The notes beneath the pieces were generated by a model. The model saw only the letters and a list, made by a program, of their open reading frames with translations, was not told where the DNA came from and made no database searches. Positions 10,143 to 19,090 of a stretch of 64,000 nucleotides of DNA are shown here, piece by piece. This stretch comes from Olleya sediminilitoris (GTDB lineage: Bacteria; Bacteroidota; Bacteroidia; Flavobacteriales; Flavobacteriaceae), in the NCBI RefSeq assembly GCF_016785945.1, contig NZ_JAEMEF010000009.1:62001-126000 (forward strand), read 5' to 3'. Made by a program: the position numbers and the translations under genes. Position 1 is the stretch's first letter, and each line of letters starts with the position of its first letter.

Positions 10143-10928
10143 ATGAACCAACCTTTAGCATACGTACATCCAGGTGCGAAAATTGCCAAAAATGTGGTTA
10201 TAGAACCATTTACGACTATTAGCAATAATGTAATTATTGGAGAAGGTACATGGATAGGTAGTAATGTCACTATAATGGAAGGCGCAAGAATAGGAAAAAA
10301 TTGTAATATTTTTCCAGGTTCAGTGATTTCTGCTGTACCACAAGACCTTAAATATAACGATGAAGACACATTAACTATAATAGGTGATAATGTGACCATT
10401 AGAGAATGTGTAACTATAAACAGAGGGACAACTGACCGAATGAAAACGGTTGTTGGTGACAATTGTTTAATCATGGCTTACTGTCACATTGCTCATGATT
10501 GTATTGTAGGTAACAACTGTATATTTTCTAATAACAGTACATTAGCAGGACACATTAATATCGGAGATTATGTTGTACTTGCAGGTATGACTGCTGTACA
10601 CCAATTTTGTTCAGTAGGTAGTCATGCTTTTGTAACAGGAGGGTCTTTAGTACGTAAAGATGTACCACCTTTTGTAAAAGCAGGTAGAGAACCATTATCT
10701 TACGTAGGTATTAATTCTGTTGGATTAAGACGTAGAGGGTATTCCACAGAAAAAATTAGAGAAATTCAAGATATATTTAGAATATTATATCAAAAAAACT
10801 ATAATAATACACAAGCAGCAGCTATTATTGAAGCAGAAATGGAAGCGACAACTGAGCGTGACGAGATACTTCAGTTTATCAAAAACTCTCATAGAGGTAT
10901 TATGAAAGGTTATTTTAAATCAAATTAA
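10143..10928 (+). CDS. lpxA: Acyl-ACP--UDP-N-acetylglucosamine O-acyltransferase
   Basis: A 261-residue LpxA of normal length. Hexapeptide-repeat coils fill about the first 190 residues, with the catalytic His in MAYCHIAHDCIVGNN and the acyl-chain site in AGMTAVHQFCSVGSHAFVTG. The C-terminal helical domain begins NSVGLRRRGYS. It catalyses the first step of lipid A synthesis in the cytoplasm. It lies in the lpxD-lpxC/fabZ-lpxA-efp order with short gaps throughout, so co-transcription is likely. Confidence 0.95.
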   Translation: MNQPLAYVHPGAKIAKNVVIEPFTTISNNVIIGEGTWIGSNVTIMEGARIGKNCNIFPGSVISAVPQDLKYNDEDTLTIIGDNVTIRECVTINRGTTDRMKTVVGDNCLIMAYCHIAHDCIVGNNCIFSNNSTLAGHINIGDYVVLAGMTAVHQFCSVGSHAFVTGGSLVRKDVPPFVKAGREPLSYVGINSVGLRRRGYSTEKIREIQDIFRILYQKNYNNTQAAAIIEAEMEATTERDEILQFIKNSHRGIMKGYFKSN

Positions 10929-10949
10929 AAATTAAAACAAAATTATAAA

Positions 10950-11516
10950 ATGGTTACAACATCAGATATTAGAAACGGATTATGCTTAAGATATAATAAT
11001 GATATCTATAAAATAATTGAATTTTTACATGTAAAACCAGGTAAAGGTCCAGCTTTTGTTAGAACAAAATTAAAAAGTGTAACTAACGGAAAAGTTATTG
11101 ATAACACATTTTCAGCAGGTCACAAATTAGAAGATGTTAGAGTAGAAACTCATAAATTTCAATATTTATATAATGATGGTGAATTTTATCATTTTATGAA
11201 TGAAGCAGATTATACTCAAATTAGATTATTAGAAGCAGCTTTAGATCGTCCAGAATTAATGAAAGAAGGAGAAGTTGTAACAGTAATTATTAATACAGAA
11301 GATAATAGTCCTTTATCAGTAGAATTACCAGCAAGTGTTGTTTTAGAAATTACAGCTACTGAGCCAGGTGTTAAGGGTAATACAGCAACTAATGCTACAA
11401 AACCAGCAACAGTTGAAACAGGAGCTATTGTTAATGTGCCTTTATTTATAAATGAAGGAGATAAAATTAAAGTAGAAACTGTAAAAGGAACTTACAAAGA
11501 ACGTGTTAAAGAATAG
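10950..11516 (+). CDS. efp: Translation elongation factor P
   Basis: A 188-residue three-domain EF-P that relieves ribosome stalling at polyproline. The tip loop reads KPGKGPAFVRTKLK, with an unmodified-type or modifiable Lys at position 32. The C-terminal OB domain keeps SPLSVELPASVVLEI and KVETVKGTYKERV. It sits 21 bases after lpxA and 11 bases before a second lpxD-like gene, within the lipid A gene block. Confidence 0.96.
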   Translation: MVTTSDIRNGLCLRYNNDIYKIIEFLHVKPGKGPAFVRTKLKSVTNGKVIDNTFSAGHKLEDVRVETHKFQYLYNDGEFYHFMNEADYTQIRLLEAALDRPELMKEGEVVTVIINTEDNSPLSVELPASVVLEITATEPGVKGNTATNATKPATVETGAIVNVPLFINEGDKIKVETVKGTYKERVKE

Positions 11517-11527
11517 TTAGTTAACAC

Positions 11528-12463
11528 ATGAAGTTTCCTAAACCATATACATTAAAAGCAATTGCTTCACTTATTGATAGCACCTTTGTTGGAGACGAAA
11601 ATTTTCAGGTTTTAGGCATGAATGAAATTCATGTTGTCGAACCAGGAGATATCGTATTTGTTGATCATCCTAAATATTACGATAAAGCTTTAAATAGTAA
11701 AGCTACAATTGTTTTAATTAATAAAAAGGTTGATTGTCCAGAAGGTAAAGCATTATTAATTAGTGATGATCCGTTTAGAGATTTTAACAAATTAACCTCT
11801 CATTTTAAGCCTTTTCAAAGTGCTAATTCAGCTATTTCAGCTTCAGCTAAGATTGGTGAAAATACTATAATTCAACCCAATTGTTTTATTGGTCATAATG
11901 TTGTTATTGGCGACAACTGTGTCATACATTCCAATGTAAGTATATATGATGATACAGTAATTGGTAATAATGTAACTATACACGCTGGTACAATTTTAGG
12001 TGCAAGCGCCTTTTATTACAAAAATAGACCAGAAGGATTTGATCAACTTAAATCTGGAGGTAGAGTTGTAATAAAAGATAATGTAGATGTTGGAGCCCTA
12101 TGTACTATTGATAAAGGGGTTACAGGAGATACTATTATAGGAGAAGGCTCTAAACTAGATAACCAAATTCAAGTTGGTCACGACACTGTAATTGGTAAAA
12201 AATGCTTAATTGCATCACAAACAGGGATTGCAGGATGTTGTATCATAGAGGATGAAGTGACACTTTGGGGACAAGTTGGTACTACCAGCGGAATTACAAT
12301 TGGTAAAAAAGCTAATGTTTTAGGTCAAACAGGTGTTACAAAATCTATCGAAGGTGGTAAATCTTATTTTGGTACTCCAATTGAAGAATCACGAGTAAAA
12401 TTAAAAGAATTGGCTTACATTAAGCGAATTCCAGAAATTATCAAACATTTAAAAAATAAATAG
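11528..12463 (+). CDS. LpxD-like N-acyltransferase paralogue
   Basis: A 311-residue protein with the same architecture as LpxD: an N-terminal domain (VFVDHPKYYDKAL) and hexapeptide coils with QIQVGHDTVIGKKCLIASQT, retaining the catalytic His. It is shorter than the first LpxD in this operon and diverges in the N-terminal pocket. It may acylate a different hydroxyacyl substrate or a different sugar nucleotide; that is inference. Its stop codon is followed immediately by the ATG of the next gene. Confidence 0.85.
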   Translation: MKFPKPYTLKAIASLIDSTFVGDENFQVLGMNEIHVVEPGDIVFVDHPKYYDKALNSKATIVLINKKVDCPEGKALLISDDPFRDFNKLTSHFKPFQSANSAISASAKIGENTIIQPNCFIGHNVVIGDNCVIHSNVSIYDDTVIGNNVTIHAGTILGASAFYYKNRPEGFDQLKSGGRVVIKDNVDVGALCTIDKGVTGDTIIGEGSKLDNQIQVGHDTVIGKKCLIASQTGIAGCCIIEDEVTLWGQVGTTSGITIGKKANVLGQTGVTKSIEGGKSYFGTPIEESRVKLKELAYIKRIPEIIKHLKNK

Positions 12464-12853
12464 ATGTCAGCAAGAGCGGTTGTTAAAGCCTTTTATAATT
12501 TAGATTTAGCAAAATCAGAAGATGCTATAAATATGTTTGACAAAGATTGTCAATTACATTGGAATAGTAGTAAAGGCTATATAGCTTTAGATCATGATGG
12601 TATTAAAGCCAAATTACAAGATATAAGGCAGTCATTTGTAACGTTTACATATAAATTAAGCCATTTATTAAAAGAAAACGATACAATTACTGCAAGATAT
12701 ACTGCTTATGCAGCAACAATTGAAAGATCAGATGAAATCGAACCAATAGCACATTTTATTTCCATTTGGGAAGTCAAAAACGGTCTATTATACAAAGGAT
12801 ACGAAATTAGTCAGTTGTTTGACGAGAATCCTCAAAGCTTATCATCATTTTAA
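12464..12853 (+). CDS. NTF2/SnoaL-like protein
   Basis: A 129-residue protein with the fold pattern of the NTF2-like superfamily: an N-terminal helix (VVKAFYNLDLAKSEDAINMF), HWNSSKGY, and a strand-rich C-terminus (ARYTAYAATIERSD, HFISIWEVKNGLLYKGYEIS). Superfamily members include polyketide cyclase-like and carrier proteins; no substrate can be named. It starts directly after the upstream stop codon, so it is translationally coupled to the lpxD-like gene. Confidence 0.75.
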   Translation: MSARAVVKAFYNLDLAKSEDAINMFDKDCQLHWNSSKGYIALDHDGIKAKLQDIRQSFVTFTYKLSHLLKENDTITARYTAYAATIERSDEIEPIAHFISIWEVKNGLLYKGYEISQLFDENPQSLSSF

Positions 12854-12896
12854 TAAATTAAATATTAAATTCGTTTTCAATTAGCAGACAAAAACT

Positions 12897-12904
12897 TACT
12901 TTTG
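12897..12904 (+). promoter_or_regulatory. Putative -7 box TACTTTTG for sucD
   Basis: TACTTTTG matches TAnnTTTG and lies 47 bases upstream of the sucD ATG. It separates sucD from the lipid A operon. The -33 region is not well matched. Confidence 0.5.
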
Positions 12905-12951
12905 TAAAGTAAATAACAATTCAACATAAAACTTCTTAATCAATACAAAAC

Positions 12952-13824
12952 ATGAGCGTTTTAGTAAACAAAGATTCAAAAATAATAGTTCAAGGATTTA
13001 CAGGTAGTGAAGGTACTTTTCACGCTGGTCAAATGATTGAATACGGAACAAATGTAGTAGGTGGTGTTACACCAGGTAAAGGTGGACAAACGCACTTAGA
13101 CAGGCCAGTTTTTAATACAGTTCAAGAAGCTGTTGATAAAGTAGGTGCAGATACAACAATCATTTTTGTGCCACCAGCTTTTGCTGCAGATGCAATTATG
13201 GAAGCTGCCAACGCTGGAATTAAAGTAATTATTACTATTACAGAAGGTATTCCTGTTGCAGATATGATTAAAGCTGCAGATTATATTAAAGATAAAGATT
13301 GTCGTTTAGTTGGTCCTAACTGTCCAGGAGTTATTACTCCAGGTGAAGCTAAAGTTGGTATCATGCCAGGTTTTGTTTTCAAAAAAGGTAAAGTAGGTGT
13401 TGTATCTAAATCAGGTACTTTAACTTATGAAACTGCAGACCAAGTTGTAAAACAAGGTTTAGGTATCACAACTGCAATTGGTATTGGAGGAGATCCAATT
13501 ATTGGTACAACTACTAAAGAAGCTGTTGAGTTATTAATTAACGATCCAGAAACTGAATGTGTTGTTATGATTGGTGAGATTGGTGGTCAATTAGAAGCTG
13601 ATGCTGCTAAATGGTATAAAGAGTCTGGTAGTAAAAAACCAATCGTAGGATTTATAGCAGGTGAAACTGCTCCAGCAGGTCGTACAATGGGTCACGCAGG
13701 TGCAATTGTAGGTGGATCTGATGATACAGCTCAAGCTAAAAAAGCGATTATGAAAGAATGTGGTATCCACGTTGTAGATTCTCCAGCTGAAATTGGTAAA
13801 AAAGTAGCAGAAGTATTAGGATAA
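12952..13824 (+). CDS. sucD: Succinate--CoA ligase, alpha subunit
   Basis: A 290-residue alpha subunit of succinyl-CoA synthetase (TCA cycle). Visible blocks are the CoA-binding N-terminus [40 protein letters not shown], the [15 protein letters not shown] Rossmann region, and GHAGAIVGG, which holds the phosphorylated His. Full length. The beta subunit gene is not in this window, so in this organism sucC and sucD are apparently not adjacent. A strong terminator follows. Confidence 0.96.
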   Translation: MSVLVNKDSKIIVQGFTGSEGTFHAGQMIEYGTNVVGGVTPGKGGQTHLDRPVFNTVQEAVDKVGADTTIIFVPPAFAADAIMEAANAGIKVIITITEGIPVADMIKAADYIKDKDCRLVGPNCPGVITPGEAKVGIMPGFVFKKGKVGVVSKSGTLTYETADQVVKQGLGITTAIGIGGDPIIGTTTKEAVELLINDPETECVVMIGEIGGQLEADAAKWYKESGSKKPIVGFIAGETAPAGRTMGHAGAIVGGSDDTAQAKKAIMKECGIHVVDSPAEIGKKVAEVLG

Positions 13825-13871
13825 GAAATCTGTTGATTTTCTGTTAAAATACTCAAAATATAATACCCTTT

Positions 13872-13909
13872 AAAGTTCGTTAGCTTAATTTAGCTAACGA
13901 ACTTTTTTT
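13872..13909 (+). terminator. Intrinsic terminator after sucD
   Basis: Perfect 14-base arms (AAAGTTCGTTAGCT at 13872-13885 and its complement at 13892-13905) with a six-base loop and a run of seven T. Confidence 0.92.
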
Positions 13910-13930
13910 ATTAATATAATCAATCAAAAA

Positions 13931-16900
13931 ATGAAACACTTAAAATTAGTCTTAGCTATTGCTATGATTACTTTAGTTGCTAGTTGCAAAAAAGGTAATA
14001 CAGCGTCTTCGGTAGCTAAGTCAGAAACCCAAAAAGACGCTAATGGATTTAGTTATCAAACCGTTGCAAATGACCCAACAGGATTACGTTTATACACTTT
14101 AGATAATGGATTAAAAGTCTATTTAAGTAAAAACACAGACGAACCTAAAATACAAACATACATTGCAGTAAGAGCAGGTTCTAACTACGATCCTAAACAA
14201 TCTACAGGATTAGCTCACTATTTAGAACACATGGTTTTTAAAGGAACAGATAAAATTGGTACTGTTAACTGGGAAACTGAAAAAAAATATCTAGATACTA
14301 TTTCTAATTTATATGAAAAACATAGAGCAGAAAAAAATCCAGATAATAAATTAGCTATTTATAAAGAAATTGACCGTGTATCATTAGCAGCTTCAAATTT
14401 TTCTGTAGCTAACGAGTATGATAAAATGTCAAGTTCACTTGGTGCCACTGGTACAAATGCTTACACATGGTTTGAGCAAACAGTTTATACAAATAAAATT
14501 CCTGCAAACGAGCTTGATAAATTTTTAAAGCTTGAAAGTGAACGTTTTGGACAAGTCGTGTTACGTTTATTTCATACTGAGTTAGAAGCTGTTTTTGAAG
14601 AGTTTAATAGAGGCCAAGATAGTGATGGACGTAAACGTTATGCAGCAATGCTTAAAGGTTTGTTTCCTAACCATCCATATGGTCAACAAACAACTATTGG
14701 TACTGCCGAGCATTTGAAAAACCCATCGATGGTTGATATTCATAATTATTTTGATAAATATTACGTCCCAAATAACATGGCTGTAGTATTGGTTGGAGAT
14801 TTAGATTTTGATGCTACAATAAGTAAAGTAAATGAAAGCTTTGGTAAATTAGAGAAAAAGGAAGTTAAACATCCAGAATTACCTAAAGAAGAAATGATAA
14901 CAAGTGTAGTAGAAAACGAAGTTTTTGGACCAACATCAGAAAGTATTTCTATTGCATATCGTACTGGAGGTGTAAAAACAGAGGATGAAAAACTGGTAAC
15001 TTTAGCAGATATGATTTTAGCTAACGGAAATGCTGGTTTAATGGATTTAAACTTAAATCAAAAGCAATTAGTGCAATATGCAGGATCGTCGCCTACATTT
15101 TTAAATGACTATGGTTATCATGTTTTAAGCGGAGCACCAAAAGAAGGTCAGTCTTTAGATGAACTTAAAGAATTACTTTTAGAGCAAATTGAAAAGCTAA
15201 AAAAAGGAGAGTTTGAAGATTGGATGATTGATGCTGTAATTAATGACTTAAAAAAATCTCAACTTAAACAATACGAAAGCAGTACAGCTGTTGCAGATGC
15301 GTATGTAAATGCTTTTATCCATGATGAAAACTGGGAAGATAAAGTTAAATTTTTAGATGATCTTAAAAAGATAACTAAGCAAGAATTAGTTGATTTTGCT
15401 AATTCATTTTATAAAGACAATTACGTAGTAACTTACAAACGTAAAGGTGTTGATGAAAATATTGTAAAGGTTCAAAACCCAGGAATAACTCCAGTAAATT
15501 TAAACAGAGGATCTAATTCTGAATTTATAGAAGCGTTTAATAGCATTCAATCTGAAGCTCTTAAGCCTGTCTATGTGGATTATGCTTCAGCTATTAAAAA
15601 AACTAAAACTGATAGCGGAATTACAGTATCTTACATTGAAAACGAAACTAATGATTTGTTTGATATGAATATCATTTTTGACATGGGAAGTGATAATGAT
15701 AAAAAATTAGACTTAGCTGTTGGCTATTTAGAGTATTTAGGAACAGAAAAATATTCTAATGAGCAACTTAAAAAAGAGTTTTATAAGTTAGGAGTAGAAT
15801 ATTACGTTAATACTGGTAACGAAAAAACATACATTGGTTTAAGTGGTTTAAAAGAAAATCTTCCAAAAGGATTAGAATTACTAGAACATTTATTAGATAA
15901 TGCTGTTGCAGATCAAGAAGCTTATGAAAAATATGTACAATCTATAGCTAAAGGAAGACAAAATACTAAGACTAATAAAGGGAGTATTTTAAGACGTGGT
16001 TTACTTAACTATGCCAAATATGGCGAAAATTCTAGTTTCCGTAATATAATTTCGGTATCAGAGTTAAATAAAATTAATCCTGAAGAATTGGTTGCTTTAG
16101 CTAAGGATTTAAAAAATTACAAGCAACGTATGTTTTACTATGGTAAAGATATAGACAATGCTGTATCTGCCTTAAATGCATCACATAAAGTTAATGCACA
16201 ATTAAAAGATTATCCTGAAGCTATGACTTTTGAAGAAAAAGAAACAGGTGGAAATGTGTATTTTGTAGATTTTGATATGGTACAATCAGAAATGATGTTT
16301 TTAGCTAAAGGAGAGCCTTTTAAAGCTGAAAATATGGCTGCTTCAACATTATTCAATACTTATTTTGGTGGTGGATTATCTTCCATTGTATTTCAGGAAA
16401 TTAGAGAGTCTAAATCATTAGCATATTCTGCCTGGTCAAGCTACAGTACAGCTAGAGAAAAAGATGATGCTAATTACGTGATGGCTTACATTGGTACTCA
16501 GGCTAATAAAATGCCAGAAGCTGTTGATGCTATGATGGGATTAATGAATGATATGCCAGAATCTGAAGCACAATTTAATGCTGCTAAAGAGTCTACGCTT
16601 AAAAAAATAGCTGCACAGCGTATTAATAAATCAAGTATTTTCTGGAATTATGAAAGACTTCAAAAATTAGGAATCTCTGAAGATAACAGAGAGGCTATGT
16701 ATAATGCTATTAAAGATATGACTTTAGCAGACTTACGCGAGTTTTTTAATAAAAACATAAAAGGTGAAGATTACAACGTCATGGTAATTGGTAATAAAAA
16801 AGACGTTGATTTAAAAGCTTTAAATAAATTAGGAAAAGTTCAAGAAATGGATATTGACCATTTATTTAATTACGAAAAATCTGAAGACGTGAAAATGTAA
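13931..16900 (+). CDS. M16-family metallopeptidase lipoprotein
   Basis: A 989-residue protein with an N-terminal lipoprotein signal (LVASC, Cys19). The first M16 domain has the zinc motif HYLEH at 96-100 and a downstream Glu in LEAVFEEFNR. A second, inactive M16 domain occupies the C-terminal half (FNTYFGGGLSSIVFQEIRES). Such pitrilysin-like proteins degrade peptides in the periplasm or at the outer membrane. It is monocistronic, flanked by terminators on both sides. Confidence 0.9.
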   Translation: MKHLKLVLAIAMITLVASCKKGNTASSVAKSETQKDANGFSYQTVANDPTGLRLYTLDNGLKVYLSKNTDEPKIQTYIAVRAGSNYDPKQSTGLAHYLEHMVFKGTDKIGTVNWETEKKYLDTISNLYEKHRAEKNPDNKLAIYKEIDRVSLAASNFSVANEYDKMSSSLGATGTNAYTWFEQTVYTNKIPANELDKFLKLESERFGQVVLRLFHTELEAVFEEFNRGQDSDGRKRYAAMLKGLFPNHPYGQQTTIGTAEHLKNPSMVDIHNYFDKYYVPNNMAVVLVGDLDFDATISKVNESFGKLEKKEVKHPELPKEEMITSVVENEVFGPTSESISIAYRTGGVKTEDEKLVTLADMILANGNAGLMDLNLNQKQLVQYAGSSPTFLNDYGYHVLSGAPKEGQSLDELKELLLEQIEKLKKGEFEDWMIDAVINDLKKSQLKQYESSTAVADAYVNAFIHDENWEDKVKFLDDLKKITKQELVDFANSFYKDNYVVTYKRKGVDENIVKVQNPGITPVNLNRGSNSEFIEAFNSIQSEALKPVYVDYASAIKKTKTDSGITVSYIENETNDLFDMNIIFDMGSDNDKKLDLAVGYLEYLGTEKYSNEQLKKEFYKLGVEYYVNTGNEKTYIGLSGLKENLPKGLELLEHLLDNAVADQEAYEKYVQSIAKGRQNTKTNKGSILRRGLLNYAKYGENSSFRNIISVSELNKINPEELVALAKDLKNYKQRMFYYGKDIDNAVSALNASHKVNAQLKDYPEAMTFEEKETGGNVYFVDFDMVQSEMMFLAKGEPFKAENMAASTLFNTYFGGGLSSIVFQEIRESKSLAYSAWSSYSTAREKDDANYVMAYIGTQANKMPEAVDAMMGLMNDMPESEAQFNAAKESTLKKIAAQRINKSSIFWNYERLQKLGISEDNREAMYNAIKDMTLADLREFFNKNIKGEDYNVMVIGNKKDVDLKALNKLGKVQEMDIDHLFNYEKSEDVKM

Positions 16901-16939
16901 CTTTAATAGTCTATTGACTAAAAAGAATTAGAATACAAA

Positions 16940-16974
16940 AACCTCATAATTACTATAAATTATGAGGTTTTTTT
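16940..16974 (+). terminator. Intrinsic terminator after the M16 peptidase gene
   Basis: Arms AACCTCATAATT and AATTATGAGGTT, 12 bases each, with a six-base loop, then a run of T. Confidence 0.9.
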
Positions 16975-16996
16975 ATACATAACAAATTGTAATTAC

Positions 16997-17004
16997 TATA
17001 TTTG
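16997..17004 (+). promoter_or_regulatory. Putative -7 box TATATTTG for fabG
   Basis: An exact TAnnTTTG match between the preceding terminator and fabG. No clear -33 box. A transcript from here would have a leader of about 50 bases before the ATG at 17063. Confidence 0.45.
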
Positions 17005-17062
17005 AAATAGTAAACTAACAATGTGTTTTCGTGTAAACAAAAACAAATCAAATATTATTTTA

Positions 17063-17809
17063 ATGAAACTTTTAGAAGGAAAAACAGCAATAATTACAGG
17101 TGCTTCAAGAGGTATTGGTAAAGGTATTGCTCAAGTATTTGCTCAGCAAGGTGCTAATGTTGCATTTACATACAGCTCATCTGTAGACGCAGCAAATGAG
17201 TTAGAAAAAGAATTAATAGCTTTAGGTGTTAAAGCAAAAGGATATAAAAGTAATGCAGCTAGTTTTGACGAAGCTCAAACTTTAGCTCAGGATGTACTTA
17301 CAGAATTTGGTAGTATTGATGTATTAATAAACAATGCAGGAATTACTAAAGATAATTTGTTAATGCGTATTAGTGAAGAGGACTTTGATAAAGTAATCGA
17401 AGTTAACCTTAAGTCTGTATTTAACATGACAAAAGCTGTACAACGCACAATGCTAAAACAACGTAAAGGGTCTATTATTAACATGAGTTCTGTAGTTGGT
17501 GTTAAGGGTAATGCTGGACAAACTAATTATGCTGCATCAAAAGCTGGTATTATTGGTTTTTCTAAGTCTGTTGCTTTAGAGTTAGGGTCAAGAAACATTA
17601 GAAGTAACGTAATTGCTCCAGGTTTTATTGAAACCGAAATGACAGCAAAATTAGATGAAAACACAGTTAAAGAATGGCGTAATGCAATTCCTTTAAAACG
17701 TGGTGGTACACCAGAAGACATCGCAAATGTATGTGTGTTTTTAGCATCAGACATGTCTGCTTATGTTACTGGTCAGACATTAAATGTTGATGGAGGAATG
17801 TTGACTTAA
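17063..17809 (+). CDS. fabG: 3-oxoacyl-[acyl-carrier-protein] reductase
   Basis: A 248-residue short-chain dehydrogenase reducing beta-ketoacyl-ACP with NADPH in fatty acid synthesis. It has the cofactor motif TGASRGIGKG, NNAGIT, the catalytic Ser in INMSSVVG and YAASKAG (Tyr, Lys), and the C-terminus YVTGQTLNVDGGM. An in-frame ATG at 17021 would add 14 poorly conserved residues; the 17063 start gives the normal family length and the usual GKTAIITGAS beginning. Confidence 0.92.
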   Translation: MKLLEGKTAIITGASRGIGKGIAQVFAQQGANVAFTYSSSVDAANELEKELIALGVKAKGYKSNAASFDEAQTLAQDVLTEFGSIDVLINNAGITKDNLLMRISEEDFDKVIEVNLKSVFNMTKAVQRTMLKQRKGSIINMSSVVGVKGNAGQTNYAASKAGIIGFSKSVALELGSRNIRSNVIAPGFIETEMTAKLDENTVKEWRNAIPLKRGGTPEDIANVCVFLASDMSAYVTGQTLNVDGGMLT

Positions 17810-17822
17810 AATAGTATAGTGA

Positions 17823-18483
17823 ATGAGGAATAAAATACTTGTAATTTTCTTATTTTTTTGTTTCACTCCATATTGAAGCACAAGTAAGAATAGGAAATTT
17901 TAATGTAGCTCAATATTCTCATAGCAAAGTTTCTAAATCACAAGTTTAAACGCAAAAGGTTAGGAGCTCTTTATTTTACTATTGATTTTGATGGTAGAAA
18001 AGAAGTTGTAGATTAAAAAAAAGAAAATTACAGGAGATATATTTAACTATAAAAAAGGTTACCTAAAAAATGCATTTCAAAATATTGTTTATAAATTGTC
18101 TAAAAATAAAACTTTAGATATTTATGATGATTTTATTAACAAGCCTAAAGTAAAAACACTCAAGGATAAAACATTATATTTTTCAGAAGAACTAATTTAT
18201 GGATATGACGCTGGATTTATAGACAAAAAAGATGCTGTTTCTAAAGAAGAGTTATTTGCTGATTATAAATATAGTTATTAGTAATCAAGAACTTAACGAC
18301 ATGATTTTAAATACTAAAACCCCATTTTGTTATTTGCTTTACAGTCAAGTAAATTCCAATAAAATTTTAAATATTATTAATGGTATTACAGAAGAAATAA
18401 TTTTTCTAAAACATAAAAAAATGTCGTTTACTCTTAAACCAAAGGATTTAAAACAGCTATCTAAAACTGTTGTCTTCTTATAA
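17823..18483 (+). pseudogene. Frameshifted secreted-protein gene
   Basis: Conceptual translation needs several frame changes. It begins with a signal peptide (MRNKILVIFLFFCFTP), breaks, then continues in other frames as AQVRIGNFNVAQYSHSKVSK, LGALYFTIDFDGRKEVVD, ITGDIFNYKKGYLKNAFQNI and YDAGFIDKKDAVSKEELFAD. It ends with INIVISNQELNDMIL through LKPKDLKQLSKTVVFL. Premature stops lie in the first and second segments. The pieces read as one protein of about 210 residues, so this looks like a recently decayed gene. The family is not recognised. Independent short genes are a less likely reading. Confidence 0.7.
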
Positions 18484-18550
18484 CGTAAAATCTAGACACA
18501 TAAAGAATATTGATAGTAAAATAATGAAATCACCAAAAAAATAACTAACC

Positions 18551-19090
18551 ATGAAAAAACTTTTTTATTTATTTCTATTGTTCTTTGTAGTTACTTTAGG
18601 TGTAGACGCTCAGGAATGGGTAAATTACAAATCAGAAGAGCTCGCATTTATTGCAGAGTTTCCAAATCAACCAGAATACACTTTTAAAGATATTGAAACA
18701 GAGGATGGTACTTCAGATATGCATATGGTAACATATTATCCAGATTCTAGAGATGAAAACATTGGATATTCTATAATTAGGTCAGATTTTTCTAAATCTC
18801 AATTCGAAAATGCAACTATAGAATATAATAATTCTATATTAAATGAAGCTGTAGAAGGTGCTGTTTCAAGTCTAAATGGAGAATTGCAATTTGTTAATAA
18901 AATTAGGTTTAATGGATATCCTGGTAGAAATGTCAAAATAAAAATGGATGATGCATTTATTTATCTAAACTTATATTTAGTTGAAAATAAACTGTTTTTA
19001 ATTCAAATTATGTGTCTTGCTCAAAATGATAAGAATGAATCTATTACACGCTTTTTTCAGTCATTCGATTTATTAAAAATTAAAGAATAG
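18551..19090 (+). CDS. Hypothetical secreted protein
   Basis: A 179-residue protein with a clear Sec signal (MKKLFYLFLLFFVVTLGVDA, cleavage before QEW) and a soluble domain with alternating strands. One segment, EWVNYKSEELAFIAEFPNQP, is typical of small periplasmic proteins that carry a FxxEFP motif. No family recognised. Its TAG stop overlaps the GTG start of the next gene (TAGTG), so the two are translationally coupled. Confidence 0.75.
   Translation: MKKLFYLFLLFFVVTLGVDAQEWVNYKSEELAFIAEFPNQPEYTFKDIETEDGTSDMHMVTYYPDSRDENIGYSIIRSDFSKSQFENATIEYNNSILNEAVEGAVSSLNGELQFVNKIRFNGYPGRNVKIKMDDAFIYLNLYLVENKLFLIQIMCLAQNDKNESITRFFQSFDLLKIKE

Noticed and set aside
17021-17062. Upstream ATG for fabG
   Set aside because: The added residues are not conserved; the 17063 start gives the usual 248 residues.
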